Shown: positions 1 through 9,154 of the stretch, one piece after another
How positions within the stretch are numbered: position 1 is the stretch's first letter
How the letters are laid out: the number at the start of each line of letters is the position of its first letter
Source: Mastigamoeba balamuthi
Lineage: Eukaryota; Evosea; Mastigamoebida; Mastigamoebidae
Assembly: GCA_902651635.1 (NCBI GenBank)
Contig: CACRSC010000075.1
Location: forward strand, 1-40,924
DNA length: 40,924 bases
Direction: 5' to 3'
The notes under the pieces: model-generated
Told to the model about the DNA's origin: nothing
Database searches by the model: none
Seen by the model: the letters and a program-made list of their open reading frames with translations, nothing else
Made by a program: the position numbers and the translations under genes

Positions 1-920
1 GGGGCCCTGCGTAGAGCTCCTCGAGTCGGCCTCGCGGACGGTCCCCAGCGACCGCAGCCGCGCGAGCGACGCCACGCGGGCGACCGACTCGCGCGGGGCC
101 GCCGAGAGGTCGCAGAAGAGCTCCTCGAGCAGCGGGCAGCCGTCTGCGAGCGAGGCAACGTTGTCGAGGGTGCCCTGGGCCAGCAGCTGGCGCGGGTAGG
201 CCAGCACGACGCGCCAAGAGCCCGGCAGGCGGAACGACCGCAGCGACGGCAGCGCAGGCACGTCGACGACGTCGTTGCAGAGCTCGAGCGCCTCGAGCAC
301 GCCCGAGCACCGCGCCCCGCGACCCGCAAAGGCCTCGCAGAGGGGGATGGGGGCCTTGGTGCCGTGGCCGTAGTAGAGCATCTGGTGCGGCGGCGACCGC
401 GTGGACCAGCAGCCGTTGACGAGGTACTCTGTCATGACCGTCGCCCGCAGCTCCCGCAGGCTGGGGCAGTACGCCAGCACGCACGTCACCACGCGGGGCT
501 CCACCGAGCCCAGGACCACGCGCACGAGCGCCGGGCGGTCGACAGAGCCCTGCGGGGGGCGCGGGATGAGAATACCGCAGGCGCCGGGAATCGATCCCGG
601 GACCTCTGCCCTCCGTCGTCCGGCACCTTGAAGAGCGTCGCGACGGCCCTGGGGACGCTGGCGACGGGCAGGCGCGAGAGGTCGATGCCGGCGACGTGCT
701 GGGGCATGCGCCTGAGCGAGCTGAGGGTGGCCGGGGCGTGCGTGAGGTGCAGCCAGAGCGACGGCTGCGAGCGGATGACCGCCGACCACCGGCGGCAGAC
801 GCGGGCGCAGCGGCAGAGGCTGCGGGTGTCGGGCAGCAGCGAGAACACCGCCGCCAGCACCCAGTCGGAGCTGTGCTCGTCCAGCGACGGGCCCTCGACC
901 CTGCGCCGCGTCCCACCCAT
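1..920 (-). CDS. F-box/leucine-rich-repeat-like protein, partial at the window edge
   Basis: Exons 920..627 and 549..1, running off the left edge. The start is the first in-frame ATG at 920 (MGGTRRRVEG). Residues about 15-60 read as an F-box: WVLAAVFSLLPD, then LCRCARVCRRWSAVI and LWLHL, the usual order of hydrophobic, RVC-RW and LW positions. The remainder is leucine-rich with LRR-like pieces (CPSLRELRA, CPLLEELFCDL), as in F-box/LRR substrate receptors of SCF ubiquitin ligases. The 77-bp intron (550..626) joins TTC AAG to GGC TCT in phase 0 and contains a tRNA T-arm-like sequence described separately. A further short intron near positions 5-35 cannot be excluded. The partner substrate is unknown. 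The gene is divergent from the PreP gene across about 130 bp. Confidence 0.7.
550..626 (-). other. Intron of the F-box gene carrying a tRNA 3'-half-like sequence
   Basis: On the minus strand the intron contains AGGTCCCGGGATCGATTC followed by CCCGGCGCCTGC. This reads like a T-arm: a 5-bp CCGGG/CCCGG stem, a seven-base ATCGATT loop and a good B-box, followed by a possible acceptor 3' strand. No matching 5' acceptor strand, D-arm or anticodon arm is present upstream, so this is not a complete tRNA. It may be a tRNA-derived fragment or a chance hairpin. Confidence 0.35.
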
Positions 921-983
921 CAGCGGGTAACGCAACCCCCCGAGATTGGGAAAGAGAGAAGCGAGAGATTGAACTATCTCCCC

Positions 984-1002
984 GATATTTCGGGAATATC
1001 TC
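984..1002. promoter_or_regulatory. Palindromic GATATT-TCGGGA-ATATC element between F-box and PreP genes
   Basis: GATATTTCGGGAATATC plus a trailing TC lies in the 128-bp gap between the divergent starts at 920 (-) and 1049 (+). The near-dyad symmetry and AT-rich content stand out against the GC-rich surroundings. An almost identical word, GATATTCCGGGAAAATATC, is at 13251..13269. The position suggests a bidirectional promoter or transcription-factor site. This is inferred from placement only. Confidence 0.45.
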
Positions 1003-1048
1003 ACGAGAATCTGGGTCTCATAGATTCAGATTCAGTCGGCGCTACGTA

Positions 1049-4000
1049 ATGGAGAGGTGGGAGCTTCTGGGCGAGACGCGGGTCCCCGAGCTGGGCGACC
1101 TGAGTGTGCTCCGGCTGCGGCACCGTGCCACGGGGGCCAGCGTCCTGAAGCTGCGTTGCTCCGACGACGTCAAAGTGCCCCCCCACTCCCGCTTATCGCC
1201 CCCGCTCAGGGGCCATCCACTGAGGACGATCGCCGCCCGGGGCAGACGTGGACGGTGGGGTTCAGGACGCCGCCGCGCGACAACACGGGGTGCTCGCACA
1301 TCGCCGAGCACGCTGTCAGGAACTCGGGGTCGCGCCGCTTCCCCTTCACCGCCCGCGAGGCCCTCAAGGGATCGCTCTACGTGCGCACGCTGTGACGTAA
1401 CTCCGGCAAACCCAAACACCCCCCACGCAATTCTAGAAACCCAGAAGCTGACGTCACCTGCCACGTGGGGGAAAAGGTGTACTCGAACGCGCACACTCTG
1501 CCGGACCGCACGGAGCACGTGTGGTCCACGCGGAACGCCCAGGACGCGCGCAACCTGTCGGCGGTGTACCTCGACGCGGTGTTCGGCTCGGCGGTGCCCG
1601 AGTGCCGCGCCGTGTTCCTGCAGGAGGCCTGGAGAGCGTCCCCAGGCGCCAGCGGCAGCGGCAGCGGCTGCCCCGTCACGGGCATCGTCTTCTCGGAGCA
1701 GTGCGGGTCGAGGGTCCTGCCCCTGCGCATCGCCTCGCGGGCTGTCAGGCGCGCCCTGTTCCCCGGGACCCCGTATGCCTTCGACTCGGGCGGCGATCCC
1801 GAGCGTGAGTTCCAACTTTTGAATTCAGATTCGAGATTTCGCACAAGCACTCAGTTGTCACCCCCCTCCTCTCCTACAGACATCACGGAGCTCTCGCACG
1901 AGGGGCTGGCAGAGTTCTTCAGGGAACGCTACCACCCGTCGAACAGCTGCACGGTCGTCTACGGCGACGGCGACCTCGAGGAGGAGCTCTCTATGGTCGA
2001 CGAGGCGCTCGGGGGGTTCGAGGCCCGCCAGGACCTCGCGGATGCCACCCGCCTGCCGGCGCCCAGCGACGCGCCGGTGCCGCTCGAGGGAGTCCGCAGG
2101 GACGTGTTCCCGGGGGCCAAAGGAGAGACCGAGGGCTACCTGTGCGTCGCGTGGAACATCGGGGACACGGCACGCCTCGAGGACCAGCTGGCGGCGAGCG
2201 TCCTCGCCAGGGTGCTGGTGGACAGGGTGGGGTCCCCGATGCACGAGGCCGTCGTTACGGGGGGCGTTGCCAAGCGGGTCACGTGCTCTGTCTCGTTTGA
2301 CCAGCGCTGGATCGTGTTCACGATCGTCGCCCACAACTGCCAGACGGACGACCAGTCCGTCGCTCGGTTCCAGAACGCAGTCGACTCTGTCATCGCCCGC
2401 ATCTCGGAGGAGGGAATGGACCCATGCGACTCCATCAGCGCCTGTACGGCACCATGCACCGTCTGTCTCTGGTCGTGCTCACAGCGACCGCAGTGAACTG
2501 GCTGGAGTTCCACCTCAGGGAGTCCTCTGCGGGCGAGGGTTCGCGTGGACAGTACCTGGCGTCCGATGCGCTTGCCGCGTGGACGTACGGCGTTGAGCCC
2601 GCGACACTGTTGGCGTGGGAGGCGCCTCTGAAGCGCCTCCGGGACGGTGGCCCCGACCTTGTGCAACGTCTCGTGAGCACGTTGCTTCAGCAGAATGCAA
2701 AGCGTGCTGTGGTCGCAGTGAGCCCGCAGGAGGGCCTCGTGGAGACGCAGAACAAGAGGCTCCAGGAGAAACTGGCCGACTACATCGCGTCCCCCCAGAG
2801 GCTGGAGGAGGAGAACCTGCTGCGGGACTGGCAGAAGAAGCTGGCTGAAAGCGCGGTCTCCGTCCCCCGCCTCACACTGGACGTGGTCTCGAAGGAGCCC
2901 CTCGACAGGGCGGAGGTCGAGGTGACCTCCATAGGGGGTGTCCCGCTGGTGTTCCACAGGGCAGAAACCTGCGGCGTGGTGCACCTCTCGGCCAGGTTCC
3001 ACGTGCCAGACGTGCAGCCGCACGCTCTCGGCCTGCTAGAGTCTCTGCTGCGGCATCTCCCGCTTACGGACATGGGCCGCGCGGAGCTGGCCTCGTTCAT
3101 CGACATGCACTCGGCGAACGTGTCTTGCTCCTCCTACGCCATCCCTGTGAGGTACAGCTCCACCGACACGGTTCCGATCGTGGAGCTATCGGGCAGCTGC
3201 CTGCGCCACGAGCTGCCCTATCTGCTCCGCGTACTCTCGGGCTTCGCGACCAAGGCCGTCTGCGACCAGAAGATAGCCCGGGAGAGGCTCGTCGAGTGCT
3301 ACACGAGGTACGGAAACCACATCCGGAACATGCCGGGAGCCGTTGCCAGGGGCAGGTGCCTCGCGAGCCTCTCGGCTGCCTCGGAGTTCGCGCAGGAGAG
3401 CGGTGGTCTCAGCTTCTTCAAGTCGGTTCCCGCGGACGTCGCTGCCCTGGACCACTTCATCGAGCAGTTCCCCTCGATCCTCGCCGCCGTCTTCTCCGCC
3501 TCCCGCTTGACACTCTGTGTCACTACCGACTCGCTCCTGACCGAGGCCGAGTGCGGCCAAGTGTCATCGTGCTTCATCGGAACCCTGCCTGCCGCGTCGG
3601 CACTGCCGCCTGCGCTGAGGAAAGATGATGTCGCTGCGGGGACGTCCCGCCCGTGGGCCGACGAGGCCCTGGTGGCGGCTACCAAGGTCAGCGCCGTGGC
3701 CCGCGTCTGGAAGTGGACGTCCGCCGACGTCCCGTACAGCGCCTCTGTCCGTGTCCTCGACCGCCTGCACGTGCTCGAGTACCTGAGGCGCAAGGTACGC
3801 CTGCAAGGCGCTGCCTACGGGGCGCACCACACGACCTACCGCAGCGGCATGGTCGCCGTGTCCTCCTCGAGGGACCCCGACCCGCTCTCCACCCTGACAA
3901 GGCTCTCGCCGGCAACGCTGCTCGGGGACCTGGGCAGCCCAGAGGCCCTGGGGACCCTCGTGGGAGGAGACGAGGGTCTCGTCAGCTTAGTCATCAGCGC

Positions 4001-4265
4001 GGTTGGGGAGCTGGACCGCCCGATGGGCCCGCGATCGAGGGGGTCCAAGGCGTTCTTCCACTACTTCAGCGGCATAACGCACGAGGACGTCCGCAGGGAG
4101 CGCGGCGAGGTTCTGGGGACGACCCTGGAGTCGCTGGCTTGCGCCTGCCGTCGCGTGTACGGGGTGCCGCCTGACGCCGTCAGAACGTCTGTCTACACCA
4201 ACGCGTCTGTCGCGGACAAGCTGGGCTTCGCGACAACTGACGCTGTCCTTCCACCACTGGCGTGA
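1049..4265 (+). CDS. PreP: Presequence protease (PreP/CYM1-like), M16C zinc metallopeptidase
   Basis: Exons 1049..1174, 1225..1380, 1477..1804, 1880..2443 and 2485..4265 give 984 residues, normal for this family. The start ATG at 1049 gives MERWELLGETRVPEL, which already aligns with the start of the peptidase domain. The inverted zinc motif HxxEH is intact (HIAEH, about residues 67-71). Downstream family blocks are clear: AHTLPDRTEHVWST, YLDAVFGS, SGGDPEHITELS, RYHPSNS and the long C-terminal M16C-associated half. PreP degrades cleaved targeting peptides and other short unstructured peptides in mitochondria or plastids. No N-terminal targeting extension is visible, so its compartment is uncertain. 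Splice phases join each conserved block without a shift. The first donor could also be at 1169. The 3' end faces the kinesin gene 70 bp away. Confidence 0.93.
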
Positions 4266-4335
4266 CGGACGCAATAGCACTGAGGGCAGAGGATGCATTG
4301 CATGGGCCAGCACGGGCTGTGCAAGGGGGGTTCTA

Positions 4336-7037
4336 TTAACACACGATGCACTTCTGCTTCTTCTTCTTCACAGGTGTATCGGGCACGAACAGCATCCCCG
4401 ATGCCTGCCCGGATTTTGACGATCGCCGCGATGAGGGGGGCTTGTCTGGAGCGCTGGCAGCCCGAGGAGCCACCGGCACGGGCTGTGTGGGGATGGAGAC
4501 CGACTGCGAGGCGTACTCCTTGAGGCTGGGAATGATCGCATTGACGCTCGCCCTCTTGGATCTCCGCATGTCTTCCACCGCCTGCTTCAGCTCCGCCTCC
4601 TGGTCCTCGATGATCCTGTCTTTGATGCGCAGCTGGAGCTCCAGCTCCATATCTACCCAGGAGCACAATACATGAGACTTGGGGGCAACAGAAACCGAAG
4701 TAGATGGCCATCAAGCGAACTTGTGAGCTCCAGTTGCTGGGAGTGGATGAGAAGCTCCAGAAGCTGCCTTCTGTCGCCTTGTGATATCATGTTGGGGATG
4801 AGCTGTGCAGGCGTGACCTTAGCGTTAGCAATACGAGGACAAGGAAGAACAACGCAGGTACCTCTTCCAGGGAGGCCCGCGTCTCCTCGATCTCCTTCAG
4901 AACTTCCTCCTGGGACCGTAACTGCTCCTCGTTGTCCTTAATCGACGCACGGAGGTACTCGCACGTGGTCTCGATGTCGTCGATCGTCTCCCCGCTGGCC
5001 GATGTCTCGCCCTCAGCCTTCCACCTGTGCCCGAGCTGTCAGACCCTGGTGTGGTGTCGGCCGAGGAGCAGAGGCTCACATCTCGATCTTGCGCATCTGC
5101 TTGTCGAGTTTCCTCTGGCACTCGATCTGCGAGCGCTTGAGCTCGCCGATGGTCTTCTTGATCTCGAGCCGCTCGTGGAAGTTCTCCGCCAGCTCGGACC
5201 AGAGCTTGCCGAACCCCTGCGTGCGCAGCAGCGACGGGTTCATCGACATGGGCGTCGGCTGCCTGCCGTCCATGGCCCCCGGGAGGGGCGGCAGGTGCTC
5301 GTCCGTGCTCGACTGCAGCGACTCCTCCAGCGTCGACGTCCCCGCGTCCTCGAGGTCCACGACCGTCGTGGGCACCGACGCCAGCTGCGTCTTGAGCGTC
5401 GAGATCTCGTCGCGCAGCTCCGTGATGAGCTTCTCGTACTCCTGCACGTGGTAGTGCACCTGCTTCTCGTTCTTCTCGGCCTGAATGGGCCAGTGAGTGT
5501 CAATCAGGTGTGTCGCGGAGTTGTTCGCACCTTGATCTTGATGCTCTTGGCCCTGTCAGCGTACTTCAGGGTGTTTAGAGTCTCCTCAAAGCACGACGAT
5601 GCGCAGCTGACGCAGGCGATCATGCAGGTCCGACAGTTCCCCCCGAGCGAGTCCTGAACAGAGGTGTTAACTCAGAGCTATTAAGTGACAGAGGCTGCTC
5701 GCCTTGAGGAGCCGTGTCAGCTTGCTGTCTCTGTAGGGTATGAAGGAACCCTTCTTCCCCTGCGCCAGAGCGTTGATGCAGTTCGCCAGAGCCAGGAGGC
5801 TGCGATTGATGCTCGCGCCCTCCAGCAGCCTCTGCCCTCGGTTCTATTCGGGCCTGAGTAACAGATACGTGCGACGAGGTCCCCCGCACCTCTGTTGCGC
5901 TGGCCCTCTCGGATCCCGCGAGGTCGACGAGGCTGAGCTTCCCGTTCTTCACGTTGGTGACCACTCCGCTCAGACGGGGCTTTGTGGTGACGACCACCTG
6001 GCAGACGGCGTGCGACCGCGAGGAGACGGGGTTCGCTGCCGTGGGGGCCTCGCTGCGGTGCGAGTTGCCCTTCTGGAGCAGCCCCATGATCTGCGACGCG
6101 TCGCGAACGGGGTGCTCGCTGATGTTCGACACCACGACGCCCTTGATCGGGTCCTCCCGCAGCTGGAGGACGCGGTCCGAGGGCATCAGCAGGTCTCTCA
6201 GCTGCTCGTTGTACACCTGCGAGACTCGTGAGGCCCTGGAGGTCGAGGGGACCTGCGAGACGGCAGGCACCTCAATGTACGAGATGCTGACGGAGAAGGT
6301 GATGTCCTTGTCCTGCGAGAGCGAGACGAAGAGCGACTCCACAGTCCTCGTCATGATCCCCTGCTCGTCCTCGTTGGCGTTGCCGAGCATCGCTGTCGGC
6401 GGGGAGAAGGTGAGCTCAAGGCGGGACGCTCAGGGAGCGAGTGGGTCTCACTGAATGTCTTGCCAGCTCCTGTTGCCCCGTACGCGAACACCTTTTCGAG
6501 TTCAATGGTCAGTCAGCACCGCTGAGGACGAACTCCGTCCAGACATACAGTGCAATTGAATCCGGCAACGACGCTCGGAATCACTCGCTCGGTCGTCTCC
6601 GCAAACACCTCGGCCTGCACCAGAGCGCGGCAGGAGGGTGGGGCTCAGGGCTGGTTGGAGAGAGGGCAGGAGGACGGGCCCACCTGCGTTGCTGTCTGGT
6701 CGAAGACCACGTCGAAGGCGTATTTCCTCTCCTTGACCTGCTTCTGCCTCAAGTAGTCGTTCTCCGCCGACGGCGCCCCCTGCAGCACGACCACCTGGTA
6801 CCCCCGCACCAGAGGCGCAATCGCGCGGTGTCGGCGTGCGAGCGCGACGACGTGCAGAGCGGCTGAGCACATGCGAAACCAACGCCACAATTTTTCCCCC
6901 CTGCGGATTGTTCGTGCCTTTCGCTGAACGACAGAGGCAACGTCCTCGATTCCGGCGGTGCGCTCGCGGCCCGTCAGGGGGCGCACTCGGACGGCTACCC
7001 TGAAGTCGCCGGGCGGCGCCGCGGCGGCAGTGCTCAT
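4336..7037 (-). CDS. Kinesin-8-like motor protein with C-terminal polybasic CaaX motif
   Basis: Twelve exons: 7037..6918, 6794..6684, 6614..6549, 6491..6452, 6392..6271, 6216..5890, 5843..5703, 5653..5531, 5480..5080, 5024..4862, 4763..4721, 4652..4336, giving 657 residues. The motor domain (about 1-345) shows [11 protein letters not shown]-loop GATGAGKT preceded by VFAY, switch I SSRSHA, switch II DLAGSE, and [16 protein letters not shown]. The [11 protein letters not shown] form and the post-motor [17 protein letters not shown] coiled coil resemble kinesin-8 (KIF18/KIF19). These motors walk to plus ends and shorten microtubules. The tail is coiled coil and ends [14 protein letters not shown], a CaaX box after a polybasic run. 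Two introns use GC donors (6917 and 5702), supported by exact motor-domain continuity. All other introns are GT-AG and 38-123 bp long. The start ATG at 7037 fits the domain start. Confidence 0.9.
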
Positions 7038-7639
7038 TCCGGAGCCCCTTCTTTTATTTCCCCAATCAGAATCTTGCCCGAGAAATCAACCTGCGGCTAT
7101 TCTTAGGCCAATCGGACCTGCTGCACAATGCGGAATCTTCCTTCGCCAGTCGTCATCTGAGAGCTGCATGGGTTTCTTCTCCTGCTCGCACATATACCAG
7201 CAGACTAAGGCTATCCCCGGAGAGCGCGGGGGGCAGAATGAAATGGGCATGGCCGTAATTACTTATCCCAATGTGGCAGTCACCACTCTCTATCATCCAA
7301 TCCACCAGCCCAAGGCGACACGGGTGCACGTTCTCTGTGCGGGAAGGACCACAACAGACCACCCGCACACGGCCATTCCAGGCTCTGCTAGTATCTTAAG
7401 CGCAAGGGATTGAGCTTTCCAGGCCGAAATAAACAACGCTTCCTTTATCCGAGCCAGAGCACAACGGCAGTTGCAATTACGCAATCAGGGTTGCGGTCCA
7501 CTAATCGTCCAACAAGCCCGGTACGGTTTCACCGTGGTGAAGCAGCAGGAAGAAAGGAGCAAGAAGCGTCCTTCCTGGCATCGTGCATGTGCAAGCGCGG
7601 GTGTCTGTGTTGCTATGTGCCGGGGGGAGCAGCAGCGGC
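7038..7639. other. Intergenic region upstream of the kinesin gene
   Basis: No coding stretch with family similarity is seen in these 602 bases. Two CCAAT words occur on the plus strand (about 7062 and 7108), near the kinesin start. They may be promoter elements. The rest holds the 5' flank of the kinesin gene and the 3' flank of the DNAJC8-like gene. Confidence 0.4.
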
Positions 7640-8871
7640 TCACTTGGGGGGCTCGGGGGCCCGCTCCTGCTTCTTTGTCTTGGGCGGGGCGAACCCCAGC
7701 TTCTGGCGCTTCTTGGGGTTCTTGTCGAGGAACTGGCGCCAGCCCGCGACCCTCTCGTCCCTGCCGTCCTCCCACTTCTTCTGGCGCTCCTCGCGCTGCT
7801 TCCACATGTCCTTCTGCTCGGCCTCCTCCTCCCGCGCCCGCTTCTCCATGGCCGTCGCGACCTCCTTGGCGCGCTTGCTGCGCTCGGCCGCCTGCACGGC
7901 GATGTTGTACGTCTCGCGGCGCACGTCGTAGAGGTACGCGGGGTCCGCCTCGGGGCACGTCCAGGGGTCCTCGATCGTGTCCCCCGTCCCCGGCATCGTC
8001 GCCCCTGCGGGTATCTTGGGCGTCTTGTGCGCGCGCCTCCACGACGTCGCCACCTTCTCCCTCGCGTGCTCTGCGGGAGCCAGAGGCCAGCACGGTCAGC
8101 CCGAGGTGTGTTAGTGCGTTGCAGATGCCGCCAGGAGCGCACTCGCATCTAAAGACCAACTGGGGCTGCCACAGCACATAGGCACAGCGACGCAGTGCTA
8201 AGGGGGGTAAGAGTTGCACGGGAGGGAGGAGGAACCGATGTAGATTACCCAGCAAGATGGATCACACACACTTGCACCAGGTGTCTCTCCCACCCATATC
8301 TTCCCGAACGAGTCGCCCTCGGCTCTCAGGGCAGCGCGCAGTCAAGGGGAAAACCAGAACGGAAAGGCAAAACCCACGTAATAAACAGCAAATCTCCGAG
8401 AAGATTCCCGTATCTTCTTCCACATTGCATCGCACCCCTCCACACACGTCACGCACCACGTCACGCGTCACCTCCCCGTGCCCCCTCCCCCTGACGAGGG
8501 CCCTTGTGGGTACGGAGCGCACCGATGAGCTCGGCCTCTGCGGCGCGGGTGTCGGGGGCCTCGAGGGCCTTGATGGCCTTGGCCAGGGCGCCCGTGGCCT
8601 CTGCCGCGAGGGCGTGCTGGCACTTGTCGGGGTGGACGACGAGCGAGAGCCGGCGGAACCGCTTGCGGGCCTCGTCTGTGGGGTGCTCGGGGCGGACGCC
8701 CAGCTGGTCGAAGGGGCTCTTGAAGAACAGGATCCGCTTGATCACACGCTCCACCTCCACGGGCACCGCCGGCGCGGGCGCGGGCGCGGAGGTGCCCCCC
8801 GGGGACGACGGCGGCGTCTCGGGCGCCTCGGCGACGTTGAAGTCGGGCGCGGGAGACGGCGTAGAGCTCAT
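7640..8871 (-). CDS. DNAJC8: DNAJC8/SPF31-like J-domain protein
   Basis: Exon 1 is 8871..8523 and exon 2 is 8070..7640, 259 residues. The start ATG at 8871 gives MSSTPSPAPDF. A proline/alanine-rich leader is followed by a J domain (about 45-110) with RRLSLVVHPDKCQHAL, so the HPD triad needed to stimulate Hsp70 is intact. Exon 2 encodes a highly charged coiled coil and the DNAJC8 C-terminal signature KKWEDGRDERVAGWRQF, closing in a basic KKRQKLGF...PPKTKK segment. Human DNAJC8 is a nuclear J-protein associated with the spliceosome; the same role is inferred here. The intron (8071..8522, 452 bp) is much longer than its neighbours'. Its donor could alternatively be at 8513, also in phase. Confidence 0.85.
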
Positions 8872-8907
8872 CGGGCGGGCGCTGATCTGTTTTTGAAAAA
8901 TCCCGCC

Positions 8908-9080
8908 GGATTCGCGTATCTCCTCCGGGATTTGAAGACGGAGATTTCCCAGTCCGGACCTGGGGGTTGTCACATCGTGTGTTGCGACCAACATGGTGCT
9001 GCCAATCAATGCTAATATTAATATGGCTCCGGCGGTTTCACTCCGAGGTGCCAACAACAGAACCCGCAGATACGCGTATC
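8908..9080. promoter_or_regulatory. Divergent promoter region of DNAJC8 and NMNAT-Nudix with CGCGTATC words
   Basis: The 283-bp gap between the divergent ATGs at 8871 (-) and 9155 (+) contains GGATTCGCGTATC (8908..8920) and the perfect 12-bp palindrome GATACGCGTATC (9069..9080). The 13-mer GGATTCGCGTATC recurs exactly at 13232..13244, near the kinase start region. These are candidate bidirectional promoter elements, judged from recurrence and position only. Confidence 0.45.
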
Positions 9081-9154
9081 TTCCGACAGAAGGACGATAC
9101 CTGTGATTATTTTTCTGTCTGCTGCCGCGGGTGTTTGTTGCGTTGCGTTACTCG

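Noticed and set aside
550-626. Complete tRNA gene on the minus strand
   Set aside because: Only the T-arm and a 3' acceptor-like strand are present. No 5' acceptor strand, D-arm or anticodon stem can be formed.
8261-8522. Separate small gene within the long DNAJC8 intron
   Set aside because: The open frame there has no family similarity. The J domain and the DNAJC8 C-terminal signature on either side join in phase across it.
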